Below, in pieces: positions 1 to 8,618 of a stretch of 64,000 nt of DNA. The DNA lies in NCBI GenBank assembly GCA_964596645.1, contig CAZQVB010000010.1, positions 62,001-126,000 of the forward strand. The letters are read 5' to 3'. Both the position numbers and the translations under genes were made by a program. Below the pieces are notes generated by a model that saw only the letters and a program-made list of their open reading frames with translations, was not told the origin of the DNA and did not search any database. Each line of letters begins with the position of its first letter. Position 1 is the first letter of the stretch. This DNA comes from CAVQEK01 sp964596645. Lineage in GTDB: Bacteria > Bacteroidota > Bacteroidia > Cytophagales > Cyclobacteriaceae.

Positions 1-15
1 CTATCTCCGCAGTAG

Positions 16-399
16 CTACTTAAAAATGCCAAGCAACAACCGCGATAGAAAAAAACCTGCAAAAACAAGCAGAAGCCCGGCTATGTTGTGCGCCAGCAGG
101 TTGATGATTGCCAGCTTGTACTCGCCGGAACGCATGAGGTTGAGCGTGTCCAGCATATAGGTGGAAAAAGTGGTGAACCCACCAAGAAAGCCTACAAATA
201 CGAGCGACCGCCACAGCACATTGCTGCCGTTTATCTCCACCAGTCCCCACAGCAAGCCAATCAGAAACGAGCCGATCATGTTGACCAGGAGCGTGCCCAT
301 AGGCATATGTTCAAAAAAGCGTTGTGTAGTACCGCTGAGCACATACCGGCAGTAGGAGCCCAATGCGCCGCCGATCATAATGGCCAGAATTCTTTCCAT
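16..399 (-). CDS. crcB: CrcB/Fluc-family fluoride ion channel
   Basis: Small membrane protein of 127 residues, the usual length for CrcB, which exports fluoride through a dual-topology dimeric channel in the inner membrane. Family motifs visible are GGALGSYCRY near the N-terminus, GTLLVNMIGSFLIGL in the second membrane segment and GFLGGFTTFSTY in the third, whose TTFST break is the fluoride-path signature. Four hydrophobic segments can be seen. I start at the ATG at 399 (MERILAI); the longer reading frame to 432 runs back through the terminator hairpin at 412-443 and is unlikely. It reads away from the terminator of the upstream oxidoreductase gene. I see no fluoride riboswitch in front of it. 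Confidence 0.93.
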   Translation of the reverse strand: MERILAIMIGGALGSYCRYVLSGTTQRFFEHMPMGTLLVNMIGSFLIGLLWGLVEINGSNVLWRSLVFVGFLGGFTTFSTYMLDTLNLMRSGEYKLAIINLLAHNIAGLLLVFAGFFLSRLLLGIFK

Positions 400-411
400 G
401 TCGAAATATAA

Positions 412-443
412 AAAAAGAGCAGGTTCGTGCACCTGCTCTTTTT
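412..443 (-). terminator. Rho-independent terminator after the oxidoreductase gene
   Basis: A perfect 13-bp stem (412-424 with 431-443) closes on a 6-base loop, with A-rich sequence on one side and T-rich on the other, so it could work on both strands. It lies just past the stop codon of the minus-strand gene at 464-1795 and immediately upstream of crcB, so its natural role is to end the oxidoreductase transcript. Confidence 0.75.
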
Positions 444-463
444 ATTATATGTTGTTGTATGGG

Positions 464-1795
464 CTAAAGCACCTTGGTGACGCCGGGAATTGGGATGGGG
501 TATTCGCCGTTTTCGTTTGGCATAATGGGTGGCTCTGCATTCCAGGCATACACGGCCGGGGAGAGGTCATTCTCTGAGTTGAAGGCCTCGTCCCAGGTGA
601 TCACCTGGCCGGAGTACGATGCCATGCGACCAAGTATGGCGGTCATGGTGCTGTAAGCGCCGTATTCGGCGTCGTTCACCGGCTTGCCTGCACGTATGGC
701 ACCGAACAGTATTTCGTGCTCAATAGCCTGTGGGTTTTTCTGCTTTTGTGTCTGCCGCCTGTCCACACTGTGCAGCGTATTGCCTTTGTAGTCGGTGATC
801 TCAACCTGTTCCAGGCTGGTAGATGCACGTCCTTTGCTGCCGACGAAATATTCGCCCAGGTTGAAGGCGCAACCGTTGATCTGCCTTGCCTGGCTGTTGA
901 GCAGGGAGCCATCAGGATATTCAAATTCCACAAAATGATGGTCGAAAATGGCACCTTCGTGGCCTTTCTTGTAAGGCACCTGACGGCCACCCATACCCTG
1001 GGCTTTCACAGGATGCCCCTGTTTCACCCAGTTTACTATATCGAGGTTGTGTATGTGTGTGTCTTCTATATGGTCGCCCGAGAGCCAGGTGAAGTGGTAC
1101 CACTCCCGCATTTGATATTCCATTTCCGTTTCGCCCGGCCTTCTTTTGGGCTCACGAATAAAGCCAATTTGCCAATAGCACTGCATGCTCACAATATCAC
1201 CAATGGCGCCATCGTGCAGCATGGGCACGGTTTGGTCTACATATACAGGGGCAAAGCGGCGCTGTAGCCCCACCAGCACGCTGAGGTTTTTTTGTTTAGC
1301 CTCTTTTATGGAAGCCAGCACTTTGCGTATGCCCGGGGCGTCTACCGCCACAGGTTTTTCCATAAATACGTGCTTATTGTTTTTGATGGCCTCCTCCAGG
1401 TGCTGCGGCCTAAAGCCCGGAGGTGTAGCCAGCAGCACCACATCGGCCGCTGCTATGGCATTCTTATATGCGTCGAAGCCCACAAATTTATGATCTTCTT
1501 TTACCTCAATCTGATCTGTCACGTCGGACATCTGCATCAGGTTTTTGTAGCTTTCATCCAGCCTGTCCTGAAAGGCATCGGCCATGGCCACAAGGCGTAC
1601 GTCTTTTCCTGTGATCATTGCCTCATAAGCCGCCTTGGTACCACGACCACCACAGCCTACCAGCGCTATACGTATTTTGTCGTCGGCTGCCCCAAAGGCT
1701 GCAGCCCTGGCCGGAAGCCCCCCCACAAGTGCTCCGCCGGCCGTAAGTGCGGTGGCGGCAATGAATTTTCGTCTACTGATATTTGATTTGTCCAT
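464..1795 (-). CDS. Tat-exported Gfo/Idh/MocA-family oxidoreductase
   Basis: 443-residue NAD(P)-dependent oxidoreductase of the Gfo/Idh/MocA family. The N-terminus has a twin-arginine signal (SRRKFIAATA followed by a hydrophobic Ala/Gly stretch, residues 8-33), so it is probably exported already folded with its cofactor. The Rossmann motif IALVGCGGRGTKAA follows at about residue 43, and the EKPVAVD motif typical of the family is present in the middle. Exported members in Bacteroidota usually act on sugars or sugar-derived glycosides; the substrate cannot be read from sequence. It stands alone, ended by the hairpin at 412-443. A second, cytoplasmic member of the family lies at 14272-15399. Confidence 0.88.
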   Translation of the reverse strand: MDKSNISRRKFIAATALTAGGALVGGLPARAAAFGAADDKIRIALVGCGGRGTKAAYEAMITGKDVRLVAMADAFQDRLDESYKNLMQMSDVTDQIEVKEDHKFVGFDAYKNAIAAADVVLLATPPGFRPQHLEEAIKNNKHVFMEKPVAVDAPGIRKVLASIKEAKQKNLSVLVGLQRRFAPVYVDQTVPMLHDGAIGDIVSMQCYWQIGFIREPKRRPGETEMEYQMREWYHFTWLSGDHIEDTHIHNLDIVNWVKQGHPVKAQGMGGRQVPYKKGHEGAIFDHHFVEFEYPDGSLLNSQARQINGCAFNLGEYFVGSKGRASTSLEQVEITDYKGNTLHSVDRRQTQKQKNPQAIEHEILFGAIRAGKPVNDAEYGAYSTMTAILGRMASYSGQVITWDEAFNSENDLSPAVYAWNAEPPIMPNENGEYPIPIPGVTKVL

Positions 1796-1943
1796 TTGAA
1801 AATTAATTTGAGTGAATCGTGTATCTATTTACTAACAGTTAAATGCTTGCTTACCCCCACATGCCCAGCCTTTTCTTCATCTTCCCCGGTCGATCTTGTT
1901 GCATGTACTTCTTTCATTATGTGTTCAAGTTTTAATTCAATCA

Positions 1944-2870
1944 CTATCCGAACAGCGAATCGTACCAGGTTTTCGATCCGAAAATAACAGGTTTTTCGCT
2001 TGCGGCATAACGATACCCCTGATCCCACCATTTTGTCATTTGGCTTGGGTCGAACACGAGCGGGTTGTCGGTGAGCTCGCTGGGTATGTAGTAGAAGTTG
2101 ATGCGCACCTTATTCTGAAGTCCTTCCATTCGGCCCAGGTCGATATCGTCGCGGGCTATCTGGTTTATCATAAAGGTGAACGTCTTCAAAAACAAATCAA
2201 GTACATTTTTAGAAGCCAGGTGACTGGCGTGCGTCTGGCTGGTGCGCAGGCTGATGGCGTCTATTTCTGTGGCGCCCAGTTCGATGGCTTTGCGTATGGG
2301 TATGAAATTGCCAAATCCGCCATCGGCATATTCAAATCCATTTTTCACGGCCAGGCTCATGAATGGCACCAGGTTGGCCGATATCCAAACCCAATCGCAG
2401 AAGTCGTTGTAGGCGTAGTGATTGCAGCTTTTGTACTCCACTTCATGGGTGGTGAGGTTGGCCACGGATACCACTACATTTTTGCCGCTCTGCTTCATGG
2501 CCATAAAGTCGCGCCAGGAGAAGTTTTCCCTGATCATCTTTCGCAGGTTTTCACTTTCGCCCAGCGTCTTTTTGCCGCGCATAAACATGCGCACGATGCC
2601 GGCGTGGTTTACCCGGGTGCGCAGCATGCCGGAGCTGTCTTTGGTGATGCTGAACGGGCTAGAGCTGAATATCTTTGCTGGCGTGGCGGTGGTGAATACT
2701 TCTTTGATCTCTGCCACCTTGCCTATACTGAGGTGGGGGAGAAGCAGGCTGCCGGAAGAGGTGCCAAGAAAAAGCCTATAGTCTTTCCGGCAGTCTTCGA
2801 TGAGGTACTGTGCCACCCCACCTGCAAATGCCCCCTTGCTGCCGCCGCCAGAAATAACCAAAGCTTTCAT
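1944..2870 (-). CDS. Patatin-like phospholipase family protein
   Basis: 308-residue predicted serine lipid acyl hydrolase. It shows the three patatin elements: the glycine-rich oxyanion-hole loop GGGSKGAFAGG at residues 8-18, the nucleophile elbow GTSSG (Ser38) and the catalytic Asp of the dyad in DGG at 183-185. There is no signal peptide, so it is probably cytoplasmic or membrane-associated. The substrate is unknown. It is not tightly linked to either neighbour (about 150 and 60 bases away). Confidence 0.88.
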   Translation of the reverse strand: MKALVISGGGSKGAFAGGVAQYLIEDCRKDYRLFLGTSSGSLLLPHLSIGKVAEIKEVFTTATPAKIFSSSPFSITKDSSGMLRTRVNHAGIVRMFMRGKKTLGESENLRKMIRENFSWRDFMAMKQSGKNVVVSVANLTTHEVEYKSCNHYAYNDFCDWVWISANLVPFMSLAVKNGFEYADGGFGNFIPIRKAIELGATEIDAISLRTSQTHASHLASKNVLDLFLKTFTFMINQIARDDIDLGRMEGLQNKVRINFYYIPSELTDNPLVFDPSQMTKWWDQGYRYAASEKPVIFGSKTWYDSLFG

Positions 2871-2930
2871 CGATCTAAATTGTGACTATCGTGTAAAACG
2901 CGTCTTCATACAATACCGTGCCCAACACGG

Positions 2931-3974
2931 TCAGTGATTTCCGTTTTTTAGCGGTATGCGCATGAGATACATATCGGCAGTCATGTAGAGGTAGGCGCCA
3001 TCATTGCCGATGGTGCAGTTAGAGGTGGCTTGTCCGGTGCGTATTTTCCCCAGCACCTCACCTGCCGGGCTAAAAACCCACACCCCCCCTGGTCCGGTGG
3101 CCAATATATTGCCACTGCGGTCGACTGTCATGCCGTCTGGCGCCCCTTTTTCCTTGCCCATCAGTGCGGTGGCGTCGTGAAATACCCTGCCATCGGCGAT
3201 GTCGCCATCGGAGGTGAGGTCATAGGCCATCCATACGGCATTTTTTCCGTCGGAATTGGCTACATACAATGTTTTCTCATCAGGAGAAAGCGCTATGCCA
3301 TTGGGCCGGCTTAGTTCCTTGGTCAGCAGGTGTACCTGTCCGTCGGGCGTCACGCGGTACACGCCTTGAAAATCGAGCTCCTTGGCAGGGTCATTCATGT
3401 TTTTCTCCAGGCCGTACGGAGGATCGGTAAAGTAGATGTCGCCATTGCTGTGTTGCACAAGGTCGTTCGGGCTGTTCAGCTTTTTTCCGTTGTAGCTATC
3501 GGCAATGGTGGTATAGCGGGGGCGAGGCTCAGTGAGTGGCGCATCCATGCGGGCAATGCGTCGGTCGCCATGCTGGCACATCACCAGGTGGCCGTCGCGA
3601 TCTATGATGAGCCCGTTGGCGCCAATCTCGCCGCCGCGCTCCAGCTGGCCCGTGTAGCCGGCGGGCTTCAGGTATTGGGTCACACCGCTGTCGGCGCTCC
3701 ATCGATTGATCATGTTGGGCGGTATGTCGGAGAAAAGTAAAAAATCATGCTTTGCCACCCACACAGGGCCTTCACTCCAGTCGTACCCTTCACCCAGTAT
3801 TTCTAAAGAGGCGTCGGGCGCTATGATGGCATCCAAGGCAGGGCTCAGCCGCTCCACTGCGCCCGGTGTTACTTCTTTGTCTGATGCATCCTCGGGCTGG
3901 TGATGTTCCACAGAGCGCTTGCCCTGGCAGGCAAAAAAAGACAGCAATATGAAATAAATAATGTATCGCGGCAT
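2931..3974 (-). CDS. SMP-30/gluconolactonase-like lipoprotein
   Basis: 347-residue secreted lipoprotein: an N-terminal hydrophobic stretch ends in a lipobox with Cys at about residue 16 (LSFFAC). The rest is a six-bladed propeller of the SMP-30/gluconolactonase/LRE family, recognisable from WSEGPVWV, LLFSDIPPN, the SPNDLV segment (metal-site Asn) and GAPDGMTVD. Relatives hydrolyse sugar lactones; exported ones often serve sugar-acid metabolism. It is convergent with nothing and lies in a run of minus-strand genes, 13 bases before the DinB gene in genomic order. Confidence 0.85.
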   Translation of the reverse strand: MPRYIIYFILLSFFACQGKRSVEHHQPEDASDKEVTPGAVERLSPALDAIIAPDASLEILGEGYDWSEGPVWVAKHDFLLFSDIPPNMINRWSADSGVTQYLKPAGYTGQLERGGEIGANGLIIDRDGHLVMCQHGDRRIARMDAPLTEPRPRYTTIADSYNGKKLNSPNDLVQHSNGDIYFTDPPYGLEKNMNDPAKELDFQGVYRVTPDGQVHLLTKELSRPNGIALSPDEKTLYVANSDGKNAVWMAYDLTSDGDIADGRVFHDATALMGKEKGAPDGMTVDRSGNILATGPGGVWVFSPAGEVLGKIRTGQATSNCTIGNDGAYLYMTADMYLMRIPLKNGNH

Positions 3975-3987
3975 AGTTCAGTTCGGT

Positions 3988-4455
3988 TTAGGAGGTGGCG
4001 TCCATCAGTCGGCGATGGTAGTTGATTTGACCCAGATGATAGTTGAGATGGGTGATCAGATGTATGAGAAAATGCTCGGTGGTCATGTCGTGGCCAAATA
4101 CCCGGTGAGGGTAGGGGGCGCTCAGCTTTTCGCGGGGCAGGTTTTTCAACACCTCTGTCACTACAGCGCGGGTGTCGTCAATAAGGGTCAGCAGCTGTTG
4201 CTTGGGTACATCTTTAGCGTCAAATTCATGTTGCCGGTCGCGCTGATACGATGTTTGCCCCAGCACGGCACCAATGAAGTGGTTGAGGTTGCCAATGAGG
4301 TGCAGGCAAAGGTTGCCGGCAGAGTTGGCAATATTACCCTCCGTTTTCCACATGTGCTCATCGCGATTGTAAAGTGCTATTTCATCTTTGAGCCTGGTGA
4401 GATCGCGGTCATAAAGGTTTTGCAGCGACTTCATTATGTCTATTCCATTTTCCAT
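3988..4455 (-). CDS. DinB/YfiT-like four-helix bundle protein
   Basis: 155-residue protein of the DinB superfamily, metal-binding four-helix bundles that often act as thiol-dependent transferases. Histidines at the expected places are visible: LCLHLIGNLNHFIG in the second helix and HLITHLNYHLGQINYHRR near the C-terminus. The start lies one base past the stop of the upstream methyltransferase gene, so the two are almost certainly co-transcribed and translationally coupled. A start at the next Met (4434) is also possible. Substrate unknown. Confidence 0.82.
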   Translation of the reverse strand: MENGIDIMKSLQNLYDRDLTRLKDEIALYNRDEHMWKTEGNIANSAGNLCLHLIGNLNHFIGAVLGQTSYQRDRQHEFDAKDVPKQQLLTLIDDTRAVVTEVLKNLPREKLSAPYPHRVFGHDMTTEHFLIHLITHLNYHLGQINYHRRLMDATS

Positions 4456-4456
4456 A

Positions 4457-5305
4457 CTATTCCGGTAGTTGTATCATATTTAGGAAATAGCCCTTCGCGC
4501 TGTTTTTGCCCCAAAGGGATTGCCAGCGCAAGGAGCGTTTAAGATGCTCGGGGTACAAATGCTCAAATTCCTTATTGGCCAATTCCAGATCGAACCGCCT
4601 GATCCAGGCGGTGCCGGGCAGCCAGCCTTCTATCTCCGCTTCATCATCCAATGTCCATTGAAAGTAGCTGCGGCAGTATTTGAGGGCGTCATGCTGCTTC
4701 AAATGTTTGAGAAATGCGCTGGTGGCCGAGTCGAATATATAGTGGCTGCCCGGGAAAAAGCGCCCCAGGTTTTGCATGTATATTTTCACCTCTTCTTCAG
4801 GAAAATAGATGACCGAGGCCTCGCTGATGAAAATGAACGGCCCATGGCTTTCGGCCTGTACCTGCTTCATCCATGCTTCATCGAAGGCCGAATATGCGAG
4901 GAACTTGCGTCTGCCGCCTTCTTCAAAAAACTGATGCCAAAGCGATGCCACATCCGGCACATCCAGGTCGTACCAGCTGATGTCGCCATTGTCTACACGT
5001 TCGAAGCGTGTGTTCAGGCCACAGCCTATTTCTACCACGGTGGCCTCGGGGTGTTCTTGTAAAAACCTGCGCAGTATGCGGTCGATAATGGCCGTGCGCA
5101 GCGTAGTGCGTGTGAAGCTTCGCTGGCTGTCGGCGTCAGAGAATTTACCGAAATCGTAATCGATGCCGGCTACTATTTCTTCCGACTTCACATCGGTGAG
5201 TATGCCGTCGGCCTTCCGCGACTCCAGCGCCCTTCCATAAAGCGGTATCAGCAGCGTTTCCTGCACTGGGCCCAGCGATACGGCGTGTTTTGTACTGTCT
5301 TGCAT
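4457..5305 (-). CDS. Leucine carboxyl methyltransferase-family SAM methyltransferase
   Basis: 282-residue class I S-adenosylmethionine-dependent methyltransferase of the LCM/TcmP family. The SAM motif VVEIGCGLNTRFER is followed by WYDLDVPDV, and FISEASVIYFPEEEV matches the post-motif region of the family. Relatives methylate carboxyl or hydroxyl groups of small molecules; the substrate here is unknown. It is the first gene of a two-gene unit with the DinB protein. Its upstream region (5306-5528) is shared divergently with the plus-strand membrane protein. Confidence 0.85.
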   Translation of the reverse strand: MQDSTKHAVSLGPVQETLLIPLYGRALESRKADGILTDVKSEEIVAGIDYDFGKFSDADSQRSFTRTTLRTAIIDRILRRFLQEHPEATVVEIGCGLNTRFERVDNGDISWYDLDVPDVASLWHQFFEEGGRRKFLAYSAFDEAWMKQVQAESHGPFIFISEASVIYFPEEEVKIYMQNLGRFFPGSHYIFDSATSAFLKHLKQHDALKYCRSYFQWTLDDEAEIEGWLPGTAWIRRFDLELANKEFEHLYPEHLKRSLRWQSLWGKNSAKGYFLNMIQLPE

Positions 5306-5528
5306 TCGTATACTTTTTCTTGCGCTAAAGCGTGACGTGAATTTAGAAACTCAGCCCACAGAAACAGTCAGTAAGGGCTTCATTTTTTGTGTCTGCACTT
5401 GTATAGATCCACGGCGTGCTGAGCAGCTCGAGAGCAATACTTTTACAATTAAGGCATCTTCCTAATCGAGGAGCGGCCACAACTTTTCTCGTCTCAATGC
5501 ATTATCATTATACACCAATAGTGACAAA

Positions 5529-6233
5529 ATGGGCGAAGTGCAAAGTGAGATTGTACAGGATTTGATTCTGGATGGCGGGCCGGCTTACGCAGAAACAGGG
5601 GCTGGCACATTTTTGATTGAGCCCTGGAATGCGGTATCCTCACTGGCCATTGCCGTGCCGGCTGTTTACTGGGCCATTAAGCTGCGCGGGCGGTACAAAG
5701 ATTTTGCTTTCCTGGTGTATTGTATGCCTTTTCTCTTGCTCAATGGTTTGGGTAGCGCCTTCTATCACGCCTTCCGCAGCTCACGTTTTTTTCTTTTTCT
5801 CGATGTGGTACCGGCGGCCATTCTCAGCCTCAGCGTCAGTGTCTTTTTTTGGTTGAAGGTGCTGCGGCATTGGTGGCAGATTTTATTTGTGGTGCTGCCG
5901 GTATTTTATCTGAGGTATTTGGCCCACACCTACTTTCCCATGCATACCGCCATCAACCTGTCCTATGCACTTACAGGCATCATGATCTTTCTGCCCGTGC
6001 TCAAGTACATGGTCGATACGCAGTTCAAACATTGGCCGGTGATCCTCACCGCAGTAGTATCACTTGTGTTGGCATTGCTTTTTCGCGAGATGGACGTGTG
6101 GCCGACACAGCCATTTCCGATGGGTACACACTTTATTTGGCATGTATTAAGCGCCGTAGGAGGCTACTACCTGGCGCTGTACCTTTATCGAATGCGCAAG
6201 CTGGAGCTTGACGGCCAGGCTGCTGTAGCGTAG
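5529..6233 (+). CDS. CREST-superfamily (alkaline ceramidase-like) membrane protein
   Basis: 234-residue integral membrane protein with about seven hydrophobic segments. The conserved residues of the CREST metal-dependent hydrolases (alkaline ceramidase, PAQR, Per1) can be picked out: EPWNAVSSL early, GSAFYHA (Ser and His) in the second or third segment, an Asp in FLFLDVVPA, and the paired histidines of GTHFIWHVLSA in the last segment. Ceramidase-like amide hydrolysis fits Bacteroidota, which make sphingolipids, but function is inferred from the motif set only. ATG at 5529 lies in ACAAAATGG with no obvious Shine-Dalgarno. Confidence 0.72.
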   Translation: MGEVQSEIVQDLILDGGPAYAETGAGTFLIEPWNAVSSLAIAVPAVYWAIKLRGRYKDFAFLVYCMPFLLLNGLGSAFYHAFRSSRFFLFLDVVPAAILSLSVSVFFWLKVLRHWWQILFVVLPVFYLRYLAHTYFPMHTAINLSYALTGIMIFLPVLKYMVDTQFKHWPVILTAVVSLVLALLFREMDVWPTQPFPMGTHFIWHVLSAVGGYYLALYLYRMRKLELDGQAAVA

Positions 6234-6339
6234 GCGGCACCGGCATACATAGTAGAGAGACTTGTCATTAATTCCGAAAGCCCTCCATTCAACATCTCCG
6301 ACAGCCATTCGTTGTTGATTCACCACTGTTTGATCAATC

Positions 6340-7560
6340 ATGCCAGGTCTGCGACTTTTCATTCTCATTTTCTTTAGCTATTCGGCTGCTGCCTCTCAAC
6401 CGCTGGCCGGTGACAGGTCTCCGCACCGCACATTTGAAAGCGCTCTTACGGCATTTAATAAAGGCGATTACAAGCAGGCCCTCGATATGTTGAATATGGT
6501 GATCGCGCAAGATCCCCATCATCAGGAGGCTTATCTCACCCGCGCCATAATCAAAGAGCAGGAAAATGACCAATTGGGGGCCATCACCGATTATAGCGCC
6601 TTGCTTCACATGAACCCCGACCATCCGGAAGCGCTGTTTGGCCGTGGCGCTTTACGCTACCACCTCGGCCACTATGCTCAGGCCATCGCCGATTTTGAGC
6701 ATTTTCTGTCGCTGGGTGTCCGCGAAACAGTGGCTGTGTATTTCAAACAGTCTGCAGGTGATGAAGGCGTCACCGGTATAGCCACTACAAGCACCATATC
6801 TGCCGATGCGTACAACTTCATCGGTCTCTGTCATGCGGCCTTGGGGCAGCCGTACAAAGCAGTACAAGCCTATAATGATGCCCTGGCTGGAGGTGAAGGA
6901 CAGGCCAATATTTATATCAATCTTGGTGAGGCGTATGAATCGCTCGACAGCCTGCATCAGGCACGTGCAGCTTACCGGCAGGCCCTGGCGCACAATCCTG
7001 CCAATGCCATGGCCAGATACAAGCTTGCGGCCACAGATGAAAAAGATCGGAAGTCTGGCCCGCAGCGACTGGAAGAGTACAGCCGGCTGATTGAAGAAAA
7101 TCCATCTTTTGAACCAGCCTACTACCAGCGGGCGCTGCTGTATATCGAGAGCGGGCAGCCAGAGCGCGCCTTGCGTGATTTTACCGCCGCCCTGCAGCTC
7201 GACGACTCAGACTACCGCGTCTGGTATAATCGCGCCCATACCAAAGCGCAACTGGACGATGCCGCCGGGGCCATAGCCGACTACACCCGCGCCATATCGC
7301 TCAATCGCGACTTTGCCAAAAGCTATGCTGGCCGTGCCGGGGCTTTTGTGAAAATAGAAGAATATGAAGCGGCTATACCCGACTACGAAATGGCCATAGC
7401 GCTGCAGCCCGACAACGGTATGTATCTTTATAACCTCGCGGCGACATATCTCAATTTAAAAGATCGCCAGCGAGCCTGCCATTATCTCTCACTCTCCCAT
7501 GCCCAAGGCTTCGACGCTGCCGCCAACTTGATGCAGCGAAAGTGTAAATCAGCGAAATAG
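6340..7560 (+). CDS. Secreted tetratricopeptide-repeat protein
   Basis: 406 residues with an N-terminal signal peptide (hydrophobic LFILIFFSYSAAAS, residues 4-17) followed by about ten TPR units across nearly the whole length, for example ALDMLNMVIAQDPHHQEAYL and AIADYTRAISLNRDFAKSYA. Such periplasmic TPR proteins are scaffolds; no catalytic domain is visible. It is a single gene followed by the repeat-bearing intergenic region at 7561-7785. Confidence 0.85.
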   Translation: MPGLRLFILIFFSYSAAASQPLAGDRSPHRTFESALTAFNKGDYKQALDMLNMVIAQDPHHQEAYLTRAIIKEQENDQLGAITDYSALLHMNPDHPEALFGRGALRYHLGHYAQAIADFEHFLSLGVRETVAVYFKQSAGDEGVTGIATTSTISADAYNFIGLCHAALGQPYKAVQAYNDALAGGEGQANIYINLGEAYESLDSLHQARAAYRQALAHNPANAMARYKLAATDEKDRKSGPQRLEEYSRLIEENPSFEPAYYQRALLYIESGQPERALRDFTAALQLDDSDYRVWYNRAHTKAQLDDAAGAIADYTRAISLNRDFAKSYAGRAGAFVKIEEYEAAIPDYEMAIALQPDNGMYLYNLAATYLNLKDRQRACHYLSLSHAQGFDAAANLMQRKCKSAK

Positions 7561-7605
7561 TTCTGCTGACCTTTTCCATGCCGATCAGGCGGCAAACCGT
7601 ACTTC

Positions 7606-7689
7606 CGCCTCGGCGCGTGTCCCCGTGCACCAATTCCAAACACTCCGCCCACCTTGGTGCGTGACCCGCCCACCTTGGTGCGTGTCCCC
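7606..7689. repeat. Tandem 21-bp units of a TTGGTGCGTG repeat family
   Basis: Two adjacent 21-bp units (7646-7666 and 7667-7687) share CGCCCACCTTGGTGCGTG and differ only near the end. A degenerate third unit lies at about 7607-7627. The core TTGGTGCGTGTCCCC recurs at 41811-41827 and 41997-42020, where it forms a perfect hairpin. These look like short intergenic palindromic (REP-like) elements, here upstream of the GntR promoter. Confidence 0.6.
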
Positions 7690-7728
7690 GTCCACCTATC
7701 AACACATGCGACATACTTCACTTTTCCA

Positions 7729-7758
7729 TTGACTTTTTAATTCATCCTCCTATATTTG
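7729..7758 (+). promoter_or_regulatory. Bacteroidota-type promoter of the GntR gene
   Basis: TTG at 7729-7731, a 19-base spacer and TATATTTG at 7751-7758 fit the -33 TTG / -7 TAnnTTTG consensus of the Bacteroidota housekeeping sigma factor. It lies 28 bases before the chosen ATG at 7786 and so argues against a TTG start at 7756, which would fall inside the -7 element. Confidence 0.62.
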
Positions 7759-7759
7759 C

Positions 7760-7771
7760 TTAACGCGTTAA
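7760..7771. promoter_or_regulatory. Palindromic operator candidate TTAACGCGTTAA
   Basis: A perfect 12-bp palindrome directly downstream of the -7 element and 14 bases before the GntR start. Position and symmetry suit autoregulation by the dimeric GntR product. I did not find the same palindrome in front of the E1alpha gene at 8619, so control of the downstream operon through this site would have to be by read-through or a diverged site (inference). Confidence 0.5.
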
Positions 7772-7785
7772 CGCTACAGGTTATA

Positions 7786-8508
7786 ATGCAAGAAGCACCC
7801 ATACCCATCTACTACACCATCAGCTCGGAGATCATCCGGCAGATCAAGTCGCGCCATCTTGCTCCGGGCGATAAGGTGCCTTCAGAAAACGAGATCATAA
7901 AAAACTACGGTGTAAGCAACACCACAGCCCGCAAGGTATTGCAGGAAATAGAGCGGGGAGGTTTTGTAGAGAAGATAAAGGGCAGGGGCACCTTCGTTCG
8001 CGATCAGGTAGAGATCAACCGCGCTGTATCCAAAGTTTTAAGCTTTACCAAAAACATGCAACAGCAGGGCATTACCCCGCACACTAAGTTGCTCGACTGC
8101 AGCATATTGACAGAGGGTGTTTCCAGGCTGGTACACGGACAGCCTTTTGCCCTCAATGAGCCAGTATGCCGCATTACGCGGTTGCGCTTTGGCGACGGTA
8201 AACCCATTCTCAAAGAAGTGCGCTACATTTCGTTGAGCCAGTGCCCGGGCATAGAAAAGCAGGCACTCGAAGGCTCTCTTTACAACATATATGAGCAGCA
8301 GTACCATTTGCACATTACGCGCATAGATCAGGCGCTGAGCGCCATCATCATCGATCAATCGCAAAAGCACATATTTGGCAACAATGCCCTGATACCCGGC
8401 TTCCGTGTTGACGGCGTCACCTTTTGTGCACCAGATACCATACTGGAAATAGAAGAATCAGTGTACAATGGTGAAATATATAGATTTAGTATAGAGGCGG
8501 CCCCCTAG
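7786..8508 (+). CDS. GntR/HutC-family transcriptional regulator with UTRA domain
   Basis: 240-residue regulator. An N-terminal winged helix (residues about 8-75: PIYYTISSEIIRQIKSRHL, then PSENEIIKNYGVSNTTARKV and the wing GRGTFV) precedes a UTRA effector-binding domain of about 150 residues (VCRITRLRFGDGKPILKE, LYNIYEQQYHLHI). UTRA regulators usually sense sugars or sugar phosphates, which fits the carbohydrate operon starting 110 bases downstream on the same strand. The ATG at 7786 is chosen because any earlier start overlaps the promoter and palindrome. Confidence 0.88.
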   Translation: MQEAPIPIYYTISSEIIRQIKSRHLAPGDKVPSENEIIKNYGVSNTTARKVLQEIERGGFVEKIKGRGTFVRDQVEINRAVSKVLSFTKNMQQQGITPHTKLLDCSILTEGVSRLVHGQPFALNEPVCRITRLRFGDGKPILKEVRYISLSQCPGIEKQALEGSLYNIYEQQYHLHITRIDQALSAIIIDQSQKHIFGNNALIPGFRVDGVTFCAPDTILEIEESVYNGEIYRFSIEAAP

Positions 8509-8618
8509 CTCTTTTAGTGCAAGGCTGGCCCTGAAAACATTCATTAAGTGCACAACGATGCTTCTTGCTTGTTCCAATTGATTTTTTAATCCTAAACCCA
8601 ATATCTGACTCCAAAATT

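Noticed and set aside
400..463. Fluoride riboswitch ahead of crcB.
   Set aside because: The space is taken by the terminator hairpin and no pseudoknot-like element fits.
4520..5062. Long plus-strand open frame opposite the methyltransferase gene.
   Set aside because: Shadow of the minus-strand gene, which has clear SAM motifs and good operon spacing.
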